In this document: piece after piece, positions 16,656-24,731 of the stretch | Position numbering within the stretch: position 1 is the first letter of the stretch | Layout: every line of letters begins with the position of its first letter | Assembly (NCBI GenBank): GCA_017853385.1 | Contig: JAFMJR010000012.1 | Location: 1-32,981, forward strand | DNA length: 32,981 nucleotides | Direction: 5' to 3' | Source of the DNA: Ilumatobacteraceae bacterium | GTDB taxonomy: Bacteria; Actinomycetota; Acidimicrobiia; Acidimicrobiales; Ilumatobacteraceae | Position numbers and translations under genes: made by a program | Notes under the pieces: model-generated | What the model was told of the DNA's origin: nothing | Seen by the model: only the letters and a program-made list of their open reading frames with translations | The model's database searches: none

Positions 16656-16658
16656 AAC

Positions 16659-17399
16659 CTAAGCAGAAAACCCCGCATACATACTGCTGAGTCCAGCGAA
16701 AGTCAGCAGTACAAGAACAACCATTCGAAAGCGATCTGGGTGTACGCGAAGGCGCACTTTTCTTCCGATATTGACACCGATGGCCATACTCGGAAGTGAT
16801 ACTAAAGCGAGCAGTAGGTCGCTTTGAAAAATTTCACCAAATGCAGCAAACAAGATAAGTCCATAAATTCCACTAATCAAAAAAATCATATTCAACGTGG
16901 ACCGAAAAACATGTGGTGGACTCTTTCTCGCCTGTAATGCGAAAACCAGAGGTGGACCGTTCGTTGAAGTTGACGTGAGCAGGAATCCGCTCAGTACACC
17001 CATTGCCCAGTCCAAACTGATATGAGCATGTGAAAGGTCGCGTCCTTTAGCTAGTAGCAATACCCCGAGCAAAACTCCGAAGCCCAAAACTACTTTCAAA
17101 ATATTCTGATCGGCATACAGGAATGCAATGAGTCCAAATGGTGCTCCGATAAACGAGGCACAAAGAAATCGCTTTACCTGTTGAGCATCTGAATCTGCCC
17201 GCAAATCTCGATATTGGTAGATGTTGTTAGCGGTACCAATTAGCGAGGCCAAAATGACTGCCTCATGAAGACCAATAATCTGCATTAAAACGGGAACAGT
17301 GAGCAACGCAAAGCCAAAACCAACCACGGATTGCGTAAATGCCGTCAGCAATACAACAACACATACTGCAAGAATTTCGAGCGCTGAATTATCGATCAT
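16659..17399 (-). CDS. TSUP (TauE/SafE) family membrane permease
   Basis: Integral membrane protein of 246 residues with about eight hydrophobic helices and the twin TSUP repeats. The first has TAFTQSVVGFGFALLTVPVL (residues 19-38). The second has GVLSGFLLTSTSTNGPPLVF in the middle of the chain. Family members move sulfite, sulfonates, sulfoacetate or other small organic anions. The gene overlaps the class III aminotransferase by four bases (ATGA), so the two are co-translated; the permease may import the substrate, or export a product, of the catabolic genes next door. That link is inference from position only. Confidence 0.85.
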   Translation of the reverse strand: MIDNSALEILAVCVVVLLTAFTQSVVGFGFALLTVPVLMQIIGLHEAVILASLIGTANNIYQYRDLRADSDAQQVKRFLCASFIGAPFGLIAFLYADQNILKVVLGFGVLLGVLLLAKGRDLSHAHISLDWAMGVLSGFLLTSTSTNGPPLVFALQARKSPPHVFRSTLNMIFLISGIYGLILFAAFGEIFQSDLLLALVSLPSMAIGVNIGRKVRLRVHPDRFRMVVLVLLTFAGLSSMYAGFSA

Positions 17400-18742
17400 T
17401 GCATCAAATGCCCAACGGCATCTTCAAAAATCTTTGTATGCGCATCAACATCTTCCACACTATGAAACGGTGTCATCAGAGCCATATTGTGAAACGGCGT
17501 GAGTAAGACTCCTCGGTTGAGCGCATATAGATGCATAAAAGATTCCAATTCGTCATTGACCGTCGCCGCAGCTTCCGCACCATTCACAGGATGATCGGCG
17601 AACCAATACTCGGATCGGCATCCAAGCTGTTGAACAGTCCATGGAAGTTGGAAGTCGTTAATTGTTGACTGAACACCTTCACTCCAACGAGTTGCTAATG
17701 GAATTGCAATATCGAAGTCTTCTTGCCTAAGGGCATTCGACAAGGTTGCTTTCATTGCCGCAGCCGAAAGAGCGCTTCCACTTAAGGTTCCACCAATTCC
17801 AGAAACATCAAGATCGTGGCCATGCATGAGTTGCTCCACATTTCTTGCTACCTCGGCAGACATTCCGTATGCAGCAACAGGGATACCACCGCCAATCGTC
17901 TTTCCGATTACCAACATGTCAGGCTCGATTCCCCACATGCGAGACGCACCATGGGGTCCGGCACAAATGGTGTGTGTTTCGTCGAGAATCAGCAGAACCC
18001 CATATTTACGAGTGAGTTCACGAACACCTTCTAGGTAACCATCTAACGGCAGAACAATACCGATATTGGTAAGAGCTGGTTCCATGAGTACACATGCGAT
18101 GTCGCCTCGTTTGAGCGCGGCTTCCATAGCTTGTAAATCGTTGTACGGAACAGCGACAGTAGTTGTTGCTGGATTGACCTGTGGGCCAATCGCCCCAGGA
18201 CGACTCACTGTGTTGCCATGAGCATCCAAAATCACGAGCGTTTCATCGACAGTGCCGTGATAGCACCAGTCGTTAACAATAATTTTTGGCTTACCCATCA
18301 ATTGTCGTGCAAGACGCAAACTAAACCTGTTCGCATCTGTTGCACTTAAACAAAATTGCCACTTCTCCAATCCGAAACGCTCTCGGAGATGGTCGGCCAC
18401 CCACGCAACGTCTGTTGAGGGCAACATTGTGGTGAATCCGCTGTTCGCCTGAGCAAATATCGCATCATTGATAGCCGTATTTGCATGTCCAGTCATTGCA
18501 CCCGTGTCTCCCAGACAAAAATCGATGTACTCATTGCCATCGATGTCACGAATTTTTCCGCCTTGTGCAGATTCGGCAACAACTGGAAAAGGCCCTGCCC
18601 AGCGTTTCATCCAAGGCATTGGTACGCCTGCAAGCAAAGACTTGCTTGCAGTTTTCGATGACTGCTGAGATTTTGGGTGAGATTCGATGAAACGAGAAAT
18701 CTCAATTGCCATCAGATCCTGAACTCGTTGACTTCCAATCAT
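17396..18742 (-). CDS. Class III PLP aminotransferase, glutamate-1-semialdehyde aminomutase-like
   Basis: PLP enzyme of fold type I, 448 residues. The PLP lysine is K281 in VIGKTIGGGIPVAAYG. D254 in LILDETHT should hold the pyridine nitrogen, and WCYHG (159-163) is the ring-stacking region. GNEYIDFCLGDTGAMTGHA (69-87) and YHGTVDETL resemble glutamate-1-semialdehyde 2,1-aminomutase (HemL), but CLSATDAN stands where HemL usually has a SG-T-A pattern, and the context is catabolic. It is more likely a transaminase for an amino acid or amine released by the neighbouring carbamoylases. The start is ATG at 18742; ATG at 18712 is possible. It is divergent from the M20 hydrolase with a 52-base gap. 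Confidence 0.83.
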   Translation of the reverse strand: MIGSQRVQDLMAIEISRFIESHPKSQQSSKTASKSLLAGVPMPWMKRWAGPFPVVAESAQGGKIRDIDGNEYIDFCLGDTGAMTGHANTAINDAIFAQANSGFTTMLPSTDVAWVADHLRERFGLEKWQFCLSATDANRFSLRLARQLMGKPKIIVNDWCYHGTVDETLVILDAHGNTVSRPGAIGPQVNPATTTVAVPYNDLQAMEAALKRGDIACVLMEPALTNIGIVLPLDGYLEGVRELTRKYGVLLILDETHTICAGPHGASRMWGIEPDMLVIGKTIGGGIPVAAYGMSAEVARNVEQLMHGHDLDVSGIGGTLSGSALSAAAMKATLSNALRQEDFDIAIPLATRWSEGVQSTINDFQLPWTVQQLGCRSEYWFADHPVNGAEAAATVNDELESFMHLYALNRGVLLTPFHNMALMTPFHSVEDVDAHTKIFEDAVGHLMQ

Positions 18743-18782
18743 GTTGCCATTCTTATTGATGAATAGGTCAAGTAACTGCTTC

Positions 18783-18788
18783 TACACT
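18783..18788 (+). promoter_or_regulatory. Putative -10 box of the catabolic gene run
   Basis: TACACT followed by 6 bases and then the ATG at 18795. No Shine-Dalgarno sequence is present. This supports the shorter start of the M20 hydrolase and a leaderless mRNA. Confidence 0.4.
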
Positions 18789-18794
18789 GGCCTC

Positions 18795-20030
18795 ATGGAA
18801 AAGTTGAAGATAAACGGCAGCCGATTGATGGACCGAATCATGTCACTAGCCGAGATATCTCCAATAGAAGGTGGCGGCAACTGTCGACTTGCCCTGACCG
18901 ATGACGATAAGGCTGGACGCGACCTCGTTGTCACCTGGATGAAAGATCTTGGAATGGAAATATCCATCGACGTTGTGGGCAATATCGTGGGCACATGGAA
19001 CGTCGGATCAGGTTCTCCTGTAATGACTGGCTCTCACATCGACACAGTCCGAACCGGTGGAAAGTACGACGGAAACTACGGCGTTTTAGCTGGTCTCGAA
19101 GTAATTGAAACACTGCAACAATCAGGAATTAAGCCAAGTCGTCCGCTTGCAGTCGGAGTATTCACTGACGAAGAGGGTGCACGATTCGCGCCCGACATGC
19201 TCGGATCGTTGGTGTATGTAGGAGGTCTATCGGTTGAAGATGCACTCGATATCCGTGCAATTGATGGTCCGCGACTTGGAGATGAACTTAATCGAATTGG
19301 ATACGCAGGAAACACTCCGTGCCCTCAGCAGGCACCCCATGCATTTGTTGAATTGCACATAGAACAAGGTCCGTTACTTGAAGCAAATGGAATTCGAATC
19401 GGAGCAGTGACTGGAGTCCAGGGCATCTCGTGGCAAGAATTAACTATCACGGGACAAAGTAATCACGCGGGAACCACTCCAATGCGCCTACGCAAAGACC
19501 CTGTCGTAGTTGCCGCCGAAGTTGCAAAATTCCTTCATGATCTAGCAATTCGTTATGGCGGCGACCAGGTATGCACGGTTGGGAAGATTGATGTTCATCC
19601 AAATCTCATCAACGTTGTTGCAGCAAAGGTAACGATGACTCTTGATGTAAGAAATACCGACGAATCTTTACTTCAAGCAGCAGAGAAAGAAATTGCATCT
19701 TTTATCGTAGAAATTGCTAATCGGGAAAAGGTCATAACAAGTGTGCGAACGCTTGCTCGATTTGAGCCAGTGAAATTTGATCAACGCGTTATTGACATCG
19801 TGCATCATCATGCAACCGATCAGGGAAATTCGGTTCAGATGATGCCATCTGGTGCAGGTCATGACGCCCAGATGCTCGCTCGCGTCTGCCCCACCGCGAT
19901 GATTTTTACACAAAGCAAAGACGGCCTCAGCCATAATCCAGCTGAATACACATCTCCCGAGGATTTAGAAGCAGGAGCAAATATCTTGCTGCACACCATG
20001 TTGACGCTTACGTCTACGGAATTCGCATAG
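18795..20030 (+). CDS. M20 amidohydrolase: N-carbamoyl-L-amino acid hydrolase / allantoate amidohydrolase type
   Basis: Zinc-dependent cytosolic enzyme that removes a carbamoyl or ureido group, releasing CO2 and ammonia. From the ATG at 18795 it has 411 residues, the usual family length; the open frame reaches back to 18741, but those 18 residues are unlike the family. Metal ligands are H81 (TGSHIDT), D92 (YDGNYGV), E127 (TDEEGARF), H188 (ELHIEQGP) and H380 (GLSHNPAEYT). NHAGTTPMR (223-231) is the substrate-binding hinge of this subfamily. Substrates of relatives are N-carbamoyl-L-amino acids, beta-ureidopropionate, allantoate or ureidoglycine. First gene of the plus-strand run. Confidence 0.9.
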   Translation: MEKLKINGSRLMDRIMSLAEISPIEGGGNCRLALTDDDKAGRDLVVTWMKDLGMEISIDVVGNIVGTWNVGSGSPVMTGSHIDTVRTGGKYDGNYGVLAGLEVIETLQQSGIKPSRPLAVGVFTDEEGARFAPDMLGSLVYVGGLSVEDALDIRAIDGPRLGDELNRIGYAGNTPCPQQAPHAFVELHIEQGPLLEANGIRIGAVTGVQGISWQELTITGQSNHAGTTPMRLRKDPVVVAAEVAKFLHDLAIRYGGDQVCTVGKIDVHPNLINVVAAKVTMTLDVRNTDESLLQAAEKEIASFIVEIANREKVITSVRTLARFEPVKFDQRVIDIVHHHATDQGNSVQMMPSGAGHDAQMLARVCPTAMIFTQSKDGLSHNPAEYTSPEDLEAGANILLHTMLTLTSTEFA

Positions 20031-20056
20031 TTCTATCCGGATTTCAATAAGCCAAT

Positions 20057-20062
20057 TAGGCT
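20057..20062 (+). promoter_or_regulatory. Putative -10 box of the D-carbamoylase gene
   Basis: TAGGCT, 7 bases before the ATG at 20070, again with no ribosome site. It would be a second start point inside the catabolic run. Confidence 0.35.
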
Positions 20063-20069
20063 TAAGTTC

Positions 20070-20996
20070 ATGGCACGAATTATCACTGTTGCGGCTGCAC
20101 AGCTTGGACCTATTCAACGATCTGATTCGCGAGCATCATGCGTTGCGCGGATGATTGTTCTACTACAGGAGGCAGCAAAGCAAGGATGCGACCTCGTTGT
20201 ATTTCCAGAACTGGCGCTCACCACATTTTTCCCGCGATGGTTCGTTGAAGATATTCATGACGCAGATCATTGGTACGAGAAGTCGATGCCAAACGCCGAC
20301 ACTCAGCCCCTGTTTGACGAAGCAAAACGATTACACATTGGTTTCTCTCTTGGTTACGCAGAAATCACCGAACATGGAGAGCGTTTCAATACACAGATTC
20401 TCGTGGAAAAAGATGGTCGAACAGTTGCAAAATATCGCAAGGTGCATATTCCAGGACACGAAAAGCATGAACCCGATCGTCCTTTTCAACATGCAGAGCG
20501 TTACTACTTCACTCCAAGCAATGAGGGTTTTGGTGTATGGAAAGCTTTCGGAGGACGTGTTGGAATGATGATTTGCAATGATCGACGATGGCCCGAAACA
20601 TATCGTGAAATGGGACTTCAAGGTGTCGAAATGATTTTGTGCGGATACAACACTCCATTGCATTACGTGCCGGATCCGTCGCAAGATGCTCTTGCTGGAT
20701 TCCACAACGCATTAGTTATGCAAAGTGGCGCATACCAAAACGGAACTTTTGTAGTTGGTGTGGCCAAGGGTGGGATAGAAGAGGGCGTGGACAGCCTTGC
20801 CGATTCATGCATCATCGGTCCGAGCGGCGAAATTCTGGCCAAAACCGAGACCAATGGGGATGAAATTGCTGTTGCCACATGCGATTTGGATTGGTGTTAC
20901 CAATACAAAAATACGCTTTTTGATTTCGACCGGTATCGCCGACCAGAGGTGTACCAGCGAATTACTGGGCAGCGTGGAGCAATTGTCGCGGAGTGA
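20070..20996 (+). CDS. N-carbamoyl-D-amino acid hydrolase-like protein (nitrilase superfamily)
   Basis: Cytosolic thiol amidase of 308 residues. The catalytic triad is E47 in VFPELALTTFFPRW, K124 in KYRKVHIPGH and C169 in MMICNDRRWPETY. These segments, plus NTQILVEKDG and CGYNTPLHY, closely follow the Agrobacterium D-carbamoylase as I remember it, including its length (about 304). It should hydrolyse an N-carbamoyl amino acid or related ureido acid to the free amino acid, CO2 and ammonia. It stands 39 bases after the M20 hydrolase, so two unrelated carbamoylases sit side by side. Beta-ureidopropionase is the main alternative reading. Confidence 0.88.
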   Translation: MARIITVAAAQLGPIQRSDSRASCVARMIVLLQEAAKQGCDLVVFPELALTTFFPRWFVEDIHDADHWYEKSMPNADTQPLFDEAKRLHIGFSLGYAEITEHGERFNTQILVEKDGRTVAKYRKVHIPGHEKHEPDRPFQHAERYYFTPSNEGFGVWKAFGGRVGMMICNDRRWPETYREMGLQGVEMILCGYNTPLHYVPDPSQDALAGFHNALVMQSGAYQNGTFVVGVAKGGIEEGVDSLADSCIIGPSGEILAKTETNGDEIAVATCDLDWCYQYKNTLFDFDRYRRPEVYQRITGQRGAIVAE

Positions 20997-21032
20997 TTTT
21001 TAACATTCTGTAAATCCCAAACCCTTTAGGTG

Positions 21033-21038
21033 TATGGT
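21033..21038 (+). promoter_or_regulatory. Putative -10 box before the fused molybdenum hydroxylase
   Basis: TATGGT, 28 bases before the ATG at 21067. A transcript starting near 21045 would carry a short leader with GGGGG at 21054-21058, 8 bases before that ATG. Unlike its neighbours this gene appears to use a real ribosome site. Confidence 0.3.
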
Positions 21039-21066
21039 AAAACCAGACCGAACGGGGGAAATTGGT

Positions 21067-23658
21067 ATGTCTGCCACTGAAACATCTGTGCATTTTGTCG
21101 CCAATGGGGTACCTGTTTCAGTTCGCTCCCACCACCCTCACCTACTCTCTGCCCTTCGCGATGAATTGAACATCACCTCTCCAAAGGACGGATGCTCGCC
21201 GAGTGGTCAATGTGGTTGTTGCACTGTATTAATCAATGGCAAAGCCGTGGTTAGCTGTCAAACCAGTTTGGACAAAGTCGCAGGCGCTGAGGTCGTGACA
21301 CTCGAAGGGATAAGCGACGAAGAACGTAAAAAGTATTCCGATGCATTCGCCGCGTGTGGGGGTTTGCAATGTGGTTTCTGCATTCCGGGCATCGTGGTCC
21401 GCGCTAAGGCGCAAGTTGACAAAAAAGGTAAAAACCTCAAACGTGAAGACATGGCTCGGCACTTGGGAGCCAATCTCTGCAGATGCACTGGTTATGTGAA
21501 AATTCTCGATGCGATTGAAATGGTCGCTCAAGATATACAGCCTGTGCTTCCATCGGTTGGAGGGATCGGGTCACGAAGCATGAAATACGAAGCGCATGAA
21601 TTAGCGCTCGGAGATCGTGGATACGTTGACGATATTCGAATAGCAGGCATGCAACATGCTGCCCTGCACCTCACATCCCATGCTCGTGCAAAGGTTCTTT
21701 CAATTGATACCTCAGCTGCATTGGCCGCACCAGGAGTGACTGCGGTTTTTACTGCAGCTGACATTCCTGGTGAATTAATGGTTGGAATCATTTACAAAGA
21801 TTGGCCAGTGATGATTCCAGTTGGTGGTTACACCTCATACGCAGGAGACGTTCTTGCTGTTGTGGTTGCTACAGACCGACTCGCTGCTCGCGATGCCGCA
21901 CAGTTAGTGAAGGTTGAGTATGAAGTATTAAAGCCTGTCACCGATCCGCATTACGCGAAGACAGACGAACAGATTGCTGTATGGAAGACGACATCCAATG
22001 TGTTGAGTACGAGCGCATATACCCGTGGCGATGTTGAAGATGCATTTTCTAGATGTTCCCATATTGTCGAGCAAGATTTTTCAACTCAACGTATTGAACA
22101 TGCATTCCTAGAACCAGAAAGCACACTCGCTGTCCCATCCGAAGACGGCAATCACCTGCATGTCTATTCAGGTGGTCAAGGTATTTGGGACGATCGCAAT
22201 GACATTGCAAAATTGCTCAATATTTCAAACGACCAAGTGACAGTCGAACTCATAACAAATGGTGGCGCTTTTGGAGGCAAAGAAGACATGAGCAATCAAG
22301 CTCATGCTTCTCTTGCGGCTTGGTTATTGAAAAAACCAGTGAAATGCACGCTTTCCCGCGAAGAGAGCTTCCTGATGCATGCAAAGCGTCACCCAATTGA
22401 GATGTCGTACAAAATCGGCTGTGATGTTGATGGAAAGCTCGTCGCATTGCATGTACGAGCTATTGGTGACAGCGGAGCTTATGCAAGCGTTGGCATGAAA
22501 GTGCTCGAACGCATGGCAGGTCACGCAAGTGGACCATATTTCATTCCGAACATCGACGTTGAGGCTGTTGCTGTGAGGACAAATAACCCGGTGTGCGGAG
22601 CATTCCGAGGATTTGGCGCCAACCAAGCTCAGTTTGCGATGGAAGGTGTTCTTGATCGCCTAGCCCACCAAGTTGGCATTAGCGGTTGGGAAATTCGCCG
22701 ACGCAATGTGATCATGCCTGGAATGGTGTGGGGACCGGGTCAAATTATGGACGATGGTTGTCTCGGGGCTTCAAAGTGCCTTGATGCAATCAAACCCGCT
22801 TATGACGATGCGCTTGCATCTGGATTCGCTGTAGGTCTTGGTCTTGGTCTAAAGAACAGCGGACTAGGTAATGGTTTCAAAGAAATAACTCGAGCAGTTG
22901 TTCACTTTAAACATGATGGACGCATAGAGGTACGACACGGTTGGACCGAAATGGGTCAGGGCATCAATACCGTTGCCCAACAGGTAGTTGTGGAAGAACT
23001 CGGTGTAGATGGTTCCCTAATTGACGTCATAGTTGACACCACTCGAGAGCTTGGTCTTGGTCAAACAACTGGATCAAGAGGAACTCTGATGGGAGCGGGT
23101 GCCGTAAAGGCCGCATGCGAGACAGCTCGTGCTGCCAACTGCGAAAAGGGTGTAGATCACCTTGGGGAATACCGAGTTGATTGGACCACCAAACTCGGCG
23201 AACCGGGTGTAGAGAATCCAATTATCCACTCCACTTTTGGTTACGCAGCTCAAATGGTGATGGTGAATAAAGAAACAGGAAAGATTGATCACGTTGTCGC
23301 TGCACACGATGTTGGTAGAGCCGTCAATCCGCAACTCTGCGAAGGACAAATTGAGGGATCTGTGCACATGGGACTTGGTTATGCCCTCAGCGAAGATTTC
23401 CCTAGCGACCCAGAGACTGGTTTCCCAACGAACAAGACGCTTCGAAGCCTCGGCATTATTCGCGCTAAAGACGTACCGAAAATTTCTGTGCAACTTGTTG
23501 AGTCTGCGCAACCTAATTCACCATATGGAATTAAAGGTGTTGGCGAAATTGGATTGGTTCCAACAGCAGGCGCTGTTGCTGCCGCCCTGTTTGCTTACGA
23601 CGGAGTTTGGCGATCAAAATTACCGATGAAGCGTGATGATTCGAGCACCGAAGAATAA
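21067..23658 (+). CDS. Fused [2Fe-2S]-molybdopterin hydroxylase, selenium-dependent xanthine dehydrogenase type
   Basis: Xanthine dehydrogenase-family enzyme of 863 residues that hydroxylates an N-heterocycle at molybdenum and passes electrons through two [2Fe-2S] clusters. The Fe-S domain (1 to about 160) has C43, C49, C52, C64 and then C102, C105, C138, C140. The molybdopterin domain follows, with GGAFGGKEDMS, GAFRGFGANQ and the catalytic Glu at 827 in KGVGEIG. The fused order, with no FAD domain, and motifs such as AAHDVGRAVNP and the FAYDGVWRSKLPMK end match the TIGR03311-like selenium-dependent group (also E. coli XdhD). I chose the ATG at 21067 for its GGGGG ribosome site; the frame is open to 21034. 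Whether selenium is present cannot be seen. It is followed by ssnA with one shared base (TAATG). Confidence 0.88.
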   Translation: MSATETSVHFVANGVPVSVRSHHPHLLSALRDELNITSPKDGCSPSGQCGCCTVLINGKAVVSCQTSLDKVAGAEVVTLEGISDEERKKYSDAFAACGGLQCGFCIPGIVVRAKAQVDKKGKNLKREDMARHLGANLCRCTGYVKILDAIEMVAQDIQPVLPSVGGIGSRSMKYEAHELALGDRGYVDDIRIAGMQHAALHLTSHARAKVLSIDTSAALAAPGVTAVFTAADIPGELMVGIIYKDWPVMIPVGGYTSYAGDVLAVVVATDRLAARDAAQLVKVEYEVLKPVTDPHYAKTDEQIAVWKTTSNVLSTSAYTRGDVEDAFSRCSHIVEQDFSTQRIEHAFLEPESTLAVPSEDGNHLHVYSGGQGIWDDRNDIAKLLNISNDQVTVELITNGGAFGGKEDMSNQAHASLAAWLLKKPVKCTLSREESFLMHAKRHPIEMSYKIGCDVDGKLVALHVRAIGDSGAYASVGMKVLERMAGHASGPYFIPNIDVEAVAVRTNNPVCGAFRGFGANQAQFAMEGVLDRLAHQVGISGWEIRRRNVIMPGMVWGPGQIMDDGCLGASKCLDAIKPAYDDALASGFAVGLGLGLKNSGLGNGFKEITRAVVHFKHDGRIEVRHGWTEMGQGINTVAQQVVVEELGVDGSLIDVIVDTTRELGLGQTTGSRGTLMGAGAVKAACETARAANCEKGVDHLGEYRVDWTTKLGEPGVENPIIHSTFGYAAQMVMVNKETGKIDHVVAAHDVGRAVNPQLCEGQIEGSVHMGLGYALSEDFPSDPETGFPTNKTLRSLGIIRAKDVPKISVQLVESAQPNSPYGIKGVGEIGLVPTAGAVAAALFAYDGVWRSKLPMKRDDSSTEE

Positions 23659-24731
23659 TGCCTAATCACGTCACGCCCGGATTGGTCTGTGCACATCACC
23701 ATTTGTACAGTTCCATAGCTCGCGGAATGCCAGCGCCTCCAGCGACGCCTGATTCATTTATCAGCGTCCTTGAAAATATTTGGTGGCGTTTAGATGCAGC
23801 ATTAGATCTTGACATGATCTATTGGTCTGCAGCACTTGGCGCTGCTGAAGCTTTGTCAAGCGGTACAACATGCATTATCGATCACCATGAATCACCACTA
23901 GCGATTGAAGGATCACTTTCCACAATCGCAAAAGCATGTCGCGATGTAGGTGTTCGCGTGAATGCAAGCTATGGCGTGACCGATCGTTGGACAAATGACG
24001 GCGAAATGCTTAGCCAAGTTGATCCTCAATCAACGATGACACACTCAGCTCGACGCGGCCTTGACGAATGTCTTTCATTCATCAAATCTGGAGGTCGAGG
24101 CATGGTTGGCGTTCACGCAGCATTTACATGTTCAGATGAAACTCTTGCAGAAGCCGCCGCCCTTTCCGAATCGCTTGGAGTTGGAGTCCATATTCATGTA
24201 GCGGAGGGTCCGGACGACATCCATGCTGGTGAACGTTTGCAGCACTTAGCTAAAGATAATTGGTTGCTCATTCATGGTGTGCATTTGCAAAGCCAGCTTG
24301 CTGGACGACTGGTTCATAATCCTCGTTCAAATATGAACAATTCCGTTGGCTATGCCTACCCGGCGACGAAACCGAACACCATTTTGCTTGGTACTGACGG
24401 AATCGGGGCGAACATGATGGAAGAAGCTCGACTTGCATATGTTCGATTACGAGAAAGCGATATCTCTCAAACACCAGACACAATTGCCCAATGGATTGAT
24501 AATGCCTACGAAGTCTTTCCTGAAGGGCTCAATGATCGTGTGACTTGGTCTTATGACCACATGGATAGCCCATGGCATACGGCGTTCACTACAAGCATGA
24601 ACGTTGAGTCAGTAGAAATCGATGGTGAACGTGTGTACGAAAATGGCTCTATAACCCGCATGGATATTTCCGAAATTCGAGCAAAAGCTCAAGAACAATC
24701 ACAACGTCTATTTGAAAGGCTTGCATCATGA
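23658..24731 (+). CDS. ssnA: SsnA-like amidohydrolase lacking the N-terminal sandwich segment
   Basis: Metal-dependent hydrolase or deaminase of the amidohydrolase superfamily, 357 residues. SsnA-like motifs: [14 protein letters not shown] (6-19), [18 protein letters not shown] (33-50), [20 protein letters not shown] (220-232) and GTDGIG (245-250). Metal residues H13, H15, H178/H180, H206 and D247 are all kept. SsnA and most relatives have about 55 residues before the HxH motif (half of a beta-sandwich); here the chain begins 12 residues before it. The shortening is real, because an in-frame TGA lies 21 bases upstream and the start overlaps the hydroxylase stop. SsnA genes usually accompany selenium-type molybdenum hydroxylases, as here. 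The substrate is unknown, possibly an aminated or cyclic purine derivative. Confidence 0.83.
   Translation: MPNHVTPGLVCAHHHLYSSIARGMPAPPATPDSFISVLENIWWRLDAALDLDMIYWSAALGAAEALSSGTTCIIDHHESPLAIEGSLSTIAKACRDVGVRVNASYGVTDRWTNDGEMLSQVDPQSTMTHSARRGLDECLSFIKSGGRGMVGVHAAFTCSDETLAEAAALSESLGVGVHIHVAEGPDDIHAGERLQHLAKDNWLLIHGVHLQSQLAGRLVHNPRSNMNNSVGYAYPATKPNTILLGTDGIGANMMEEARLAYVRLRESDISQTPDTIAQWIDNAYEVFPEGLNDRVTWSYDHMDSPWHTAFTTSMNVESVEIDGERVYENGSITRMDISEIRAKAQEQSQRLFERLAS

Noticed and set aside
15945-17399. A sulfur pathway formed by the MBL hydrolase (persulfide dioxygenase-like) and the TSUP permease
   Set aside because: The two genes are convergent, not co-transcribed, and neither sequence fixes a sulfur substrate; the permease is instead coupled to the aminotransferase.
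23637-23658. Selenocysteine or read-through at the TGA codons just before the ssnA start
   Set aside because: The codons before the TGAs in that frame run antiparallel to no SsnA-like sequence, and the hydroxylase frame ends normally with TAA.
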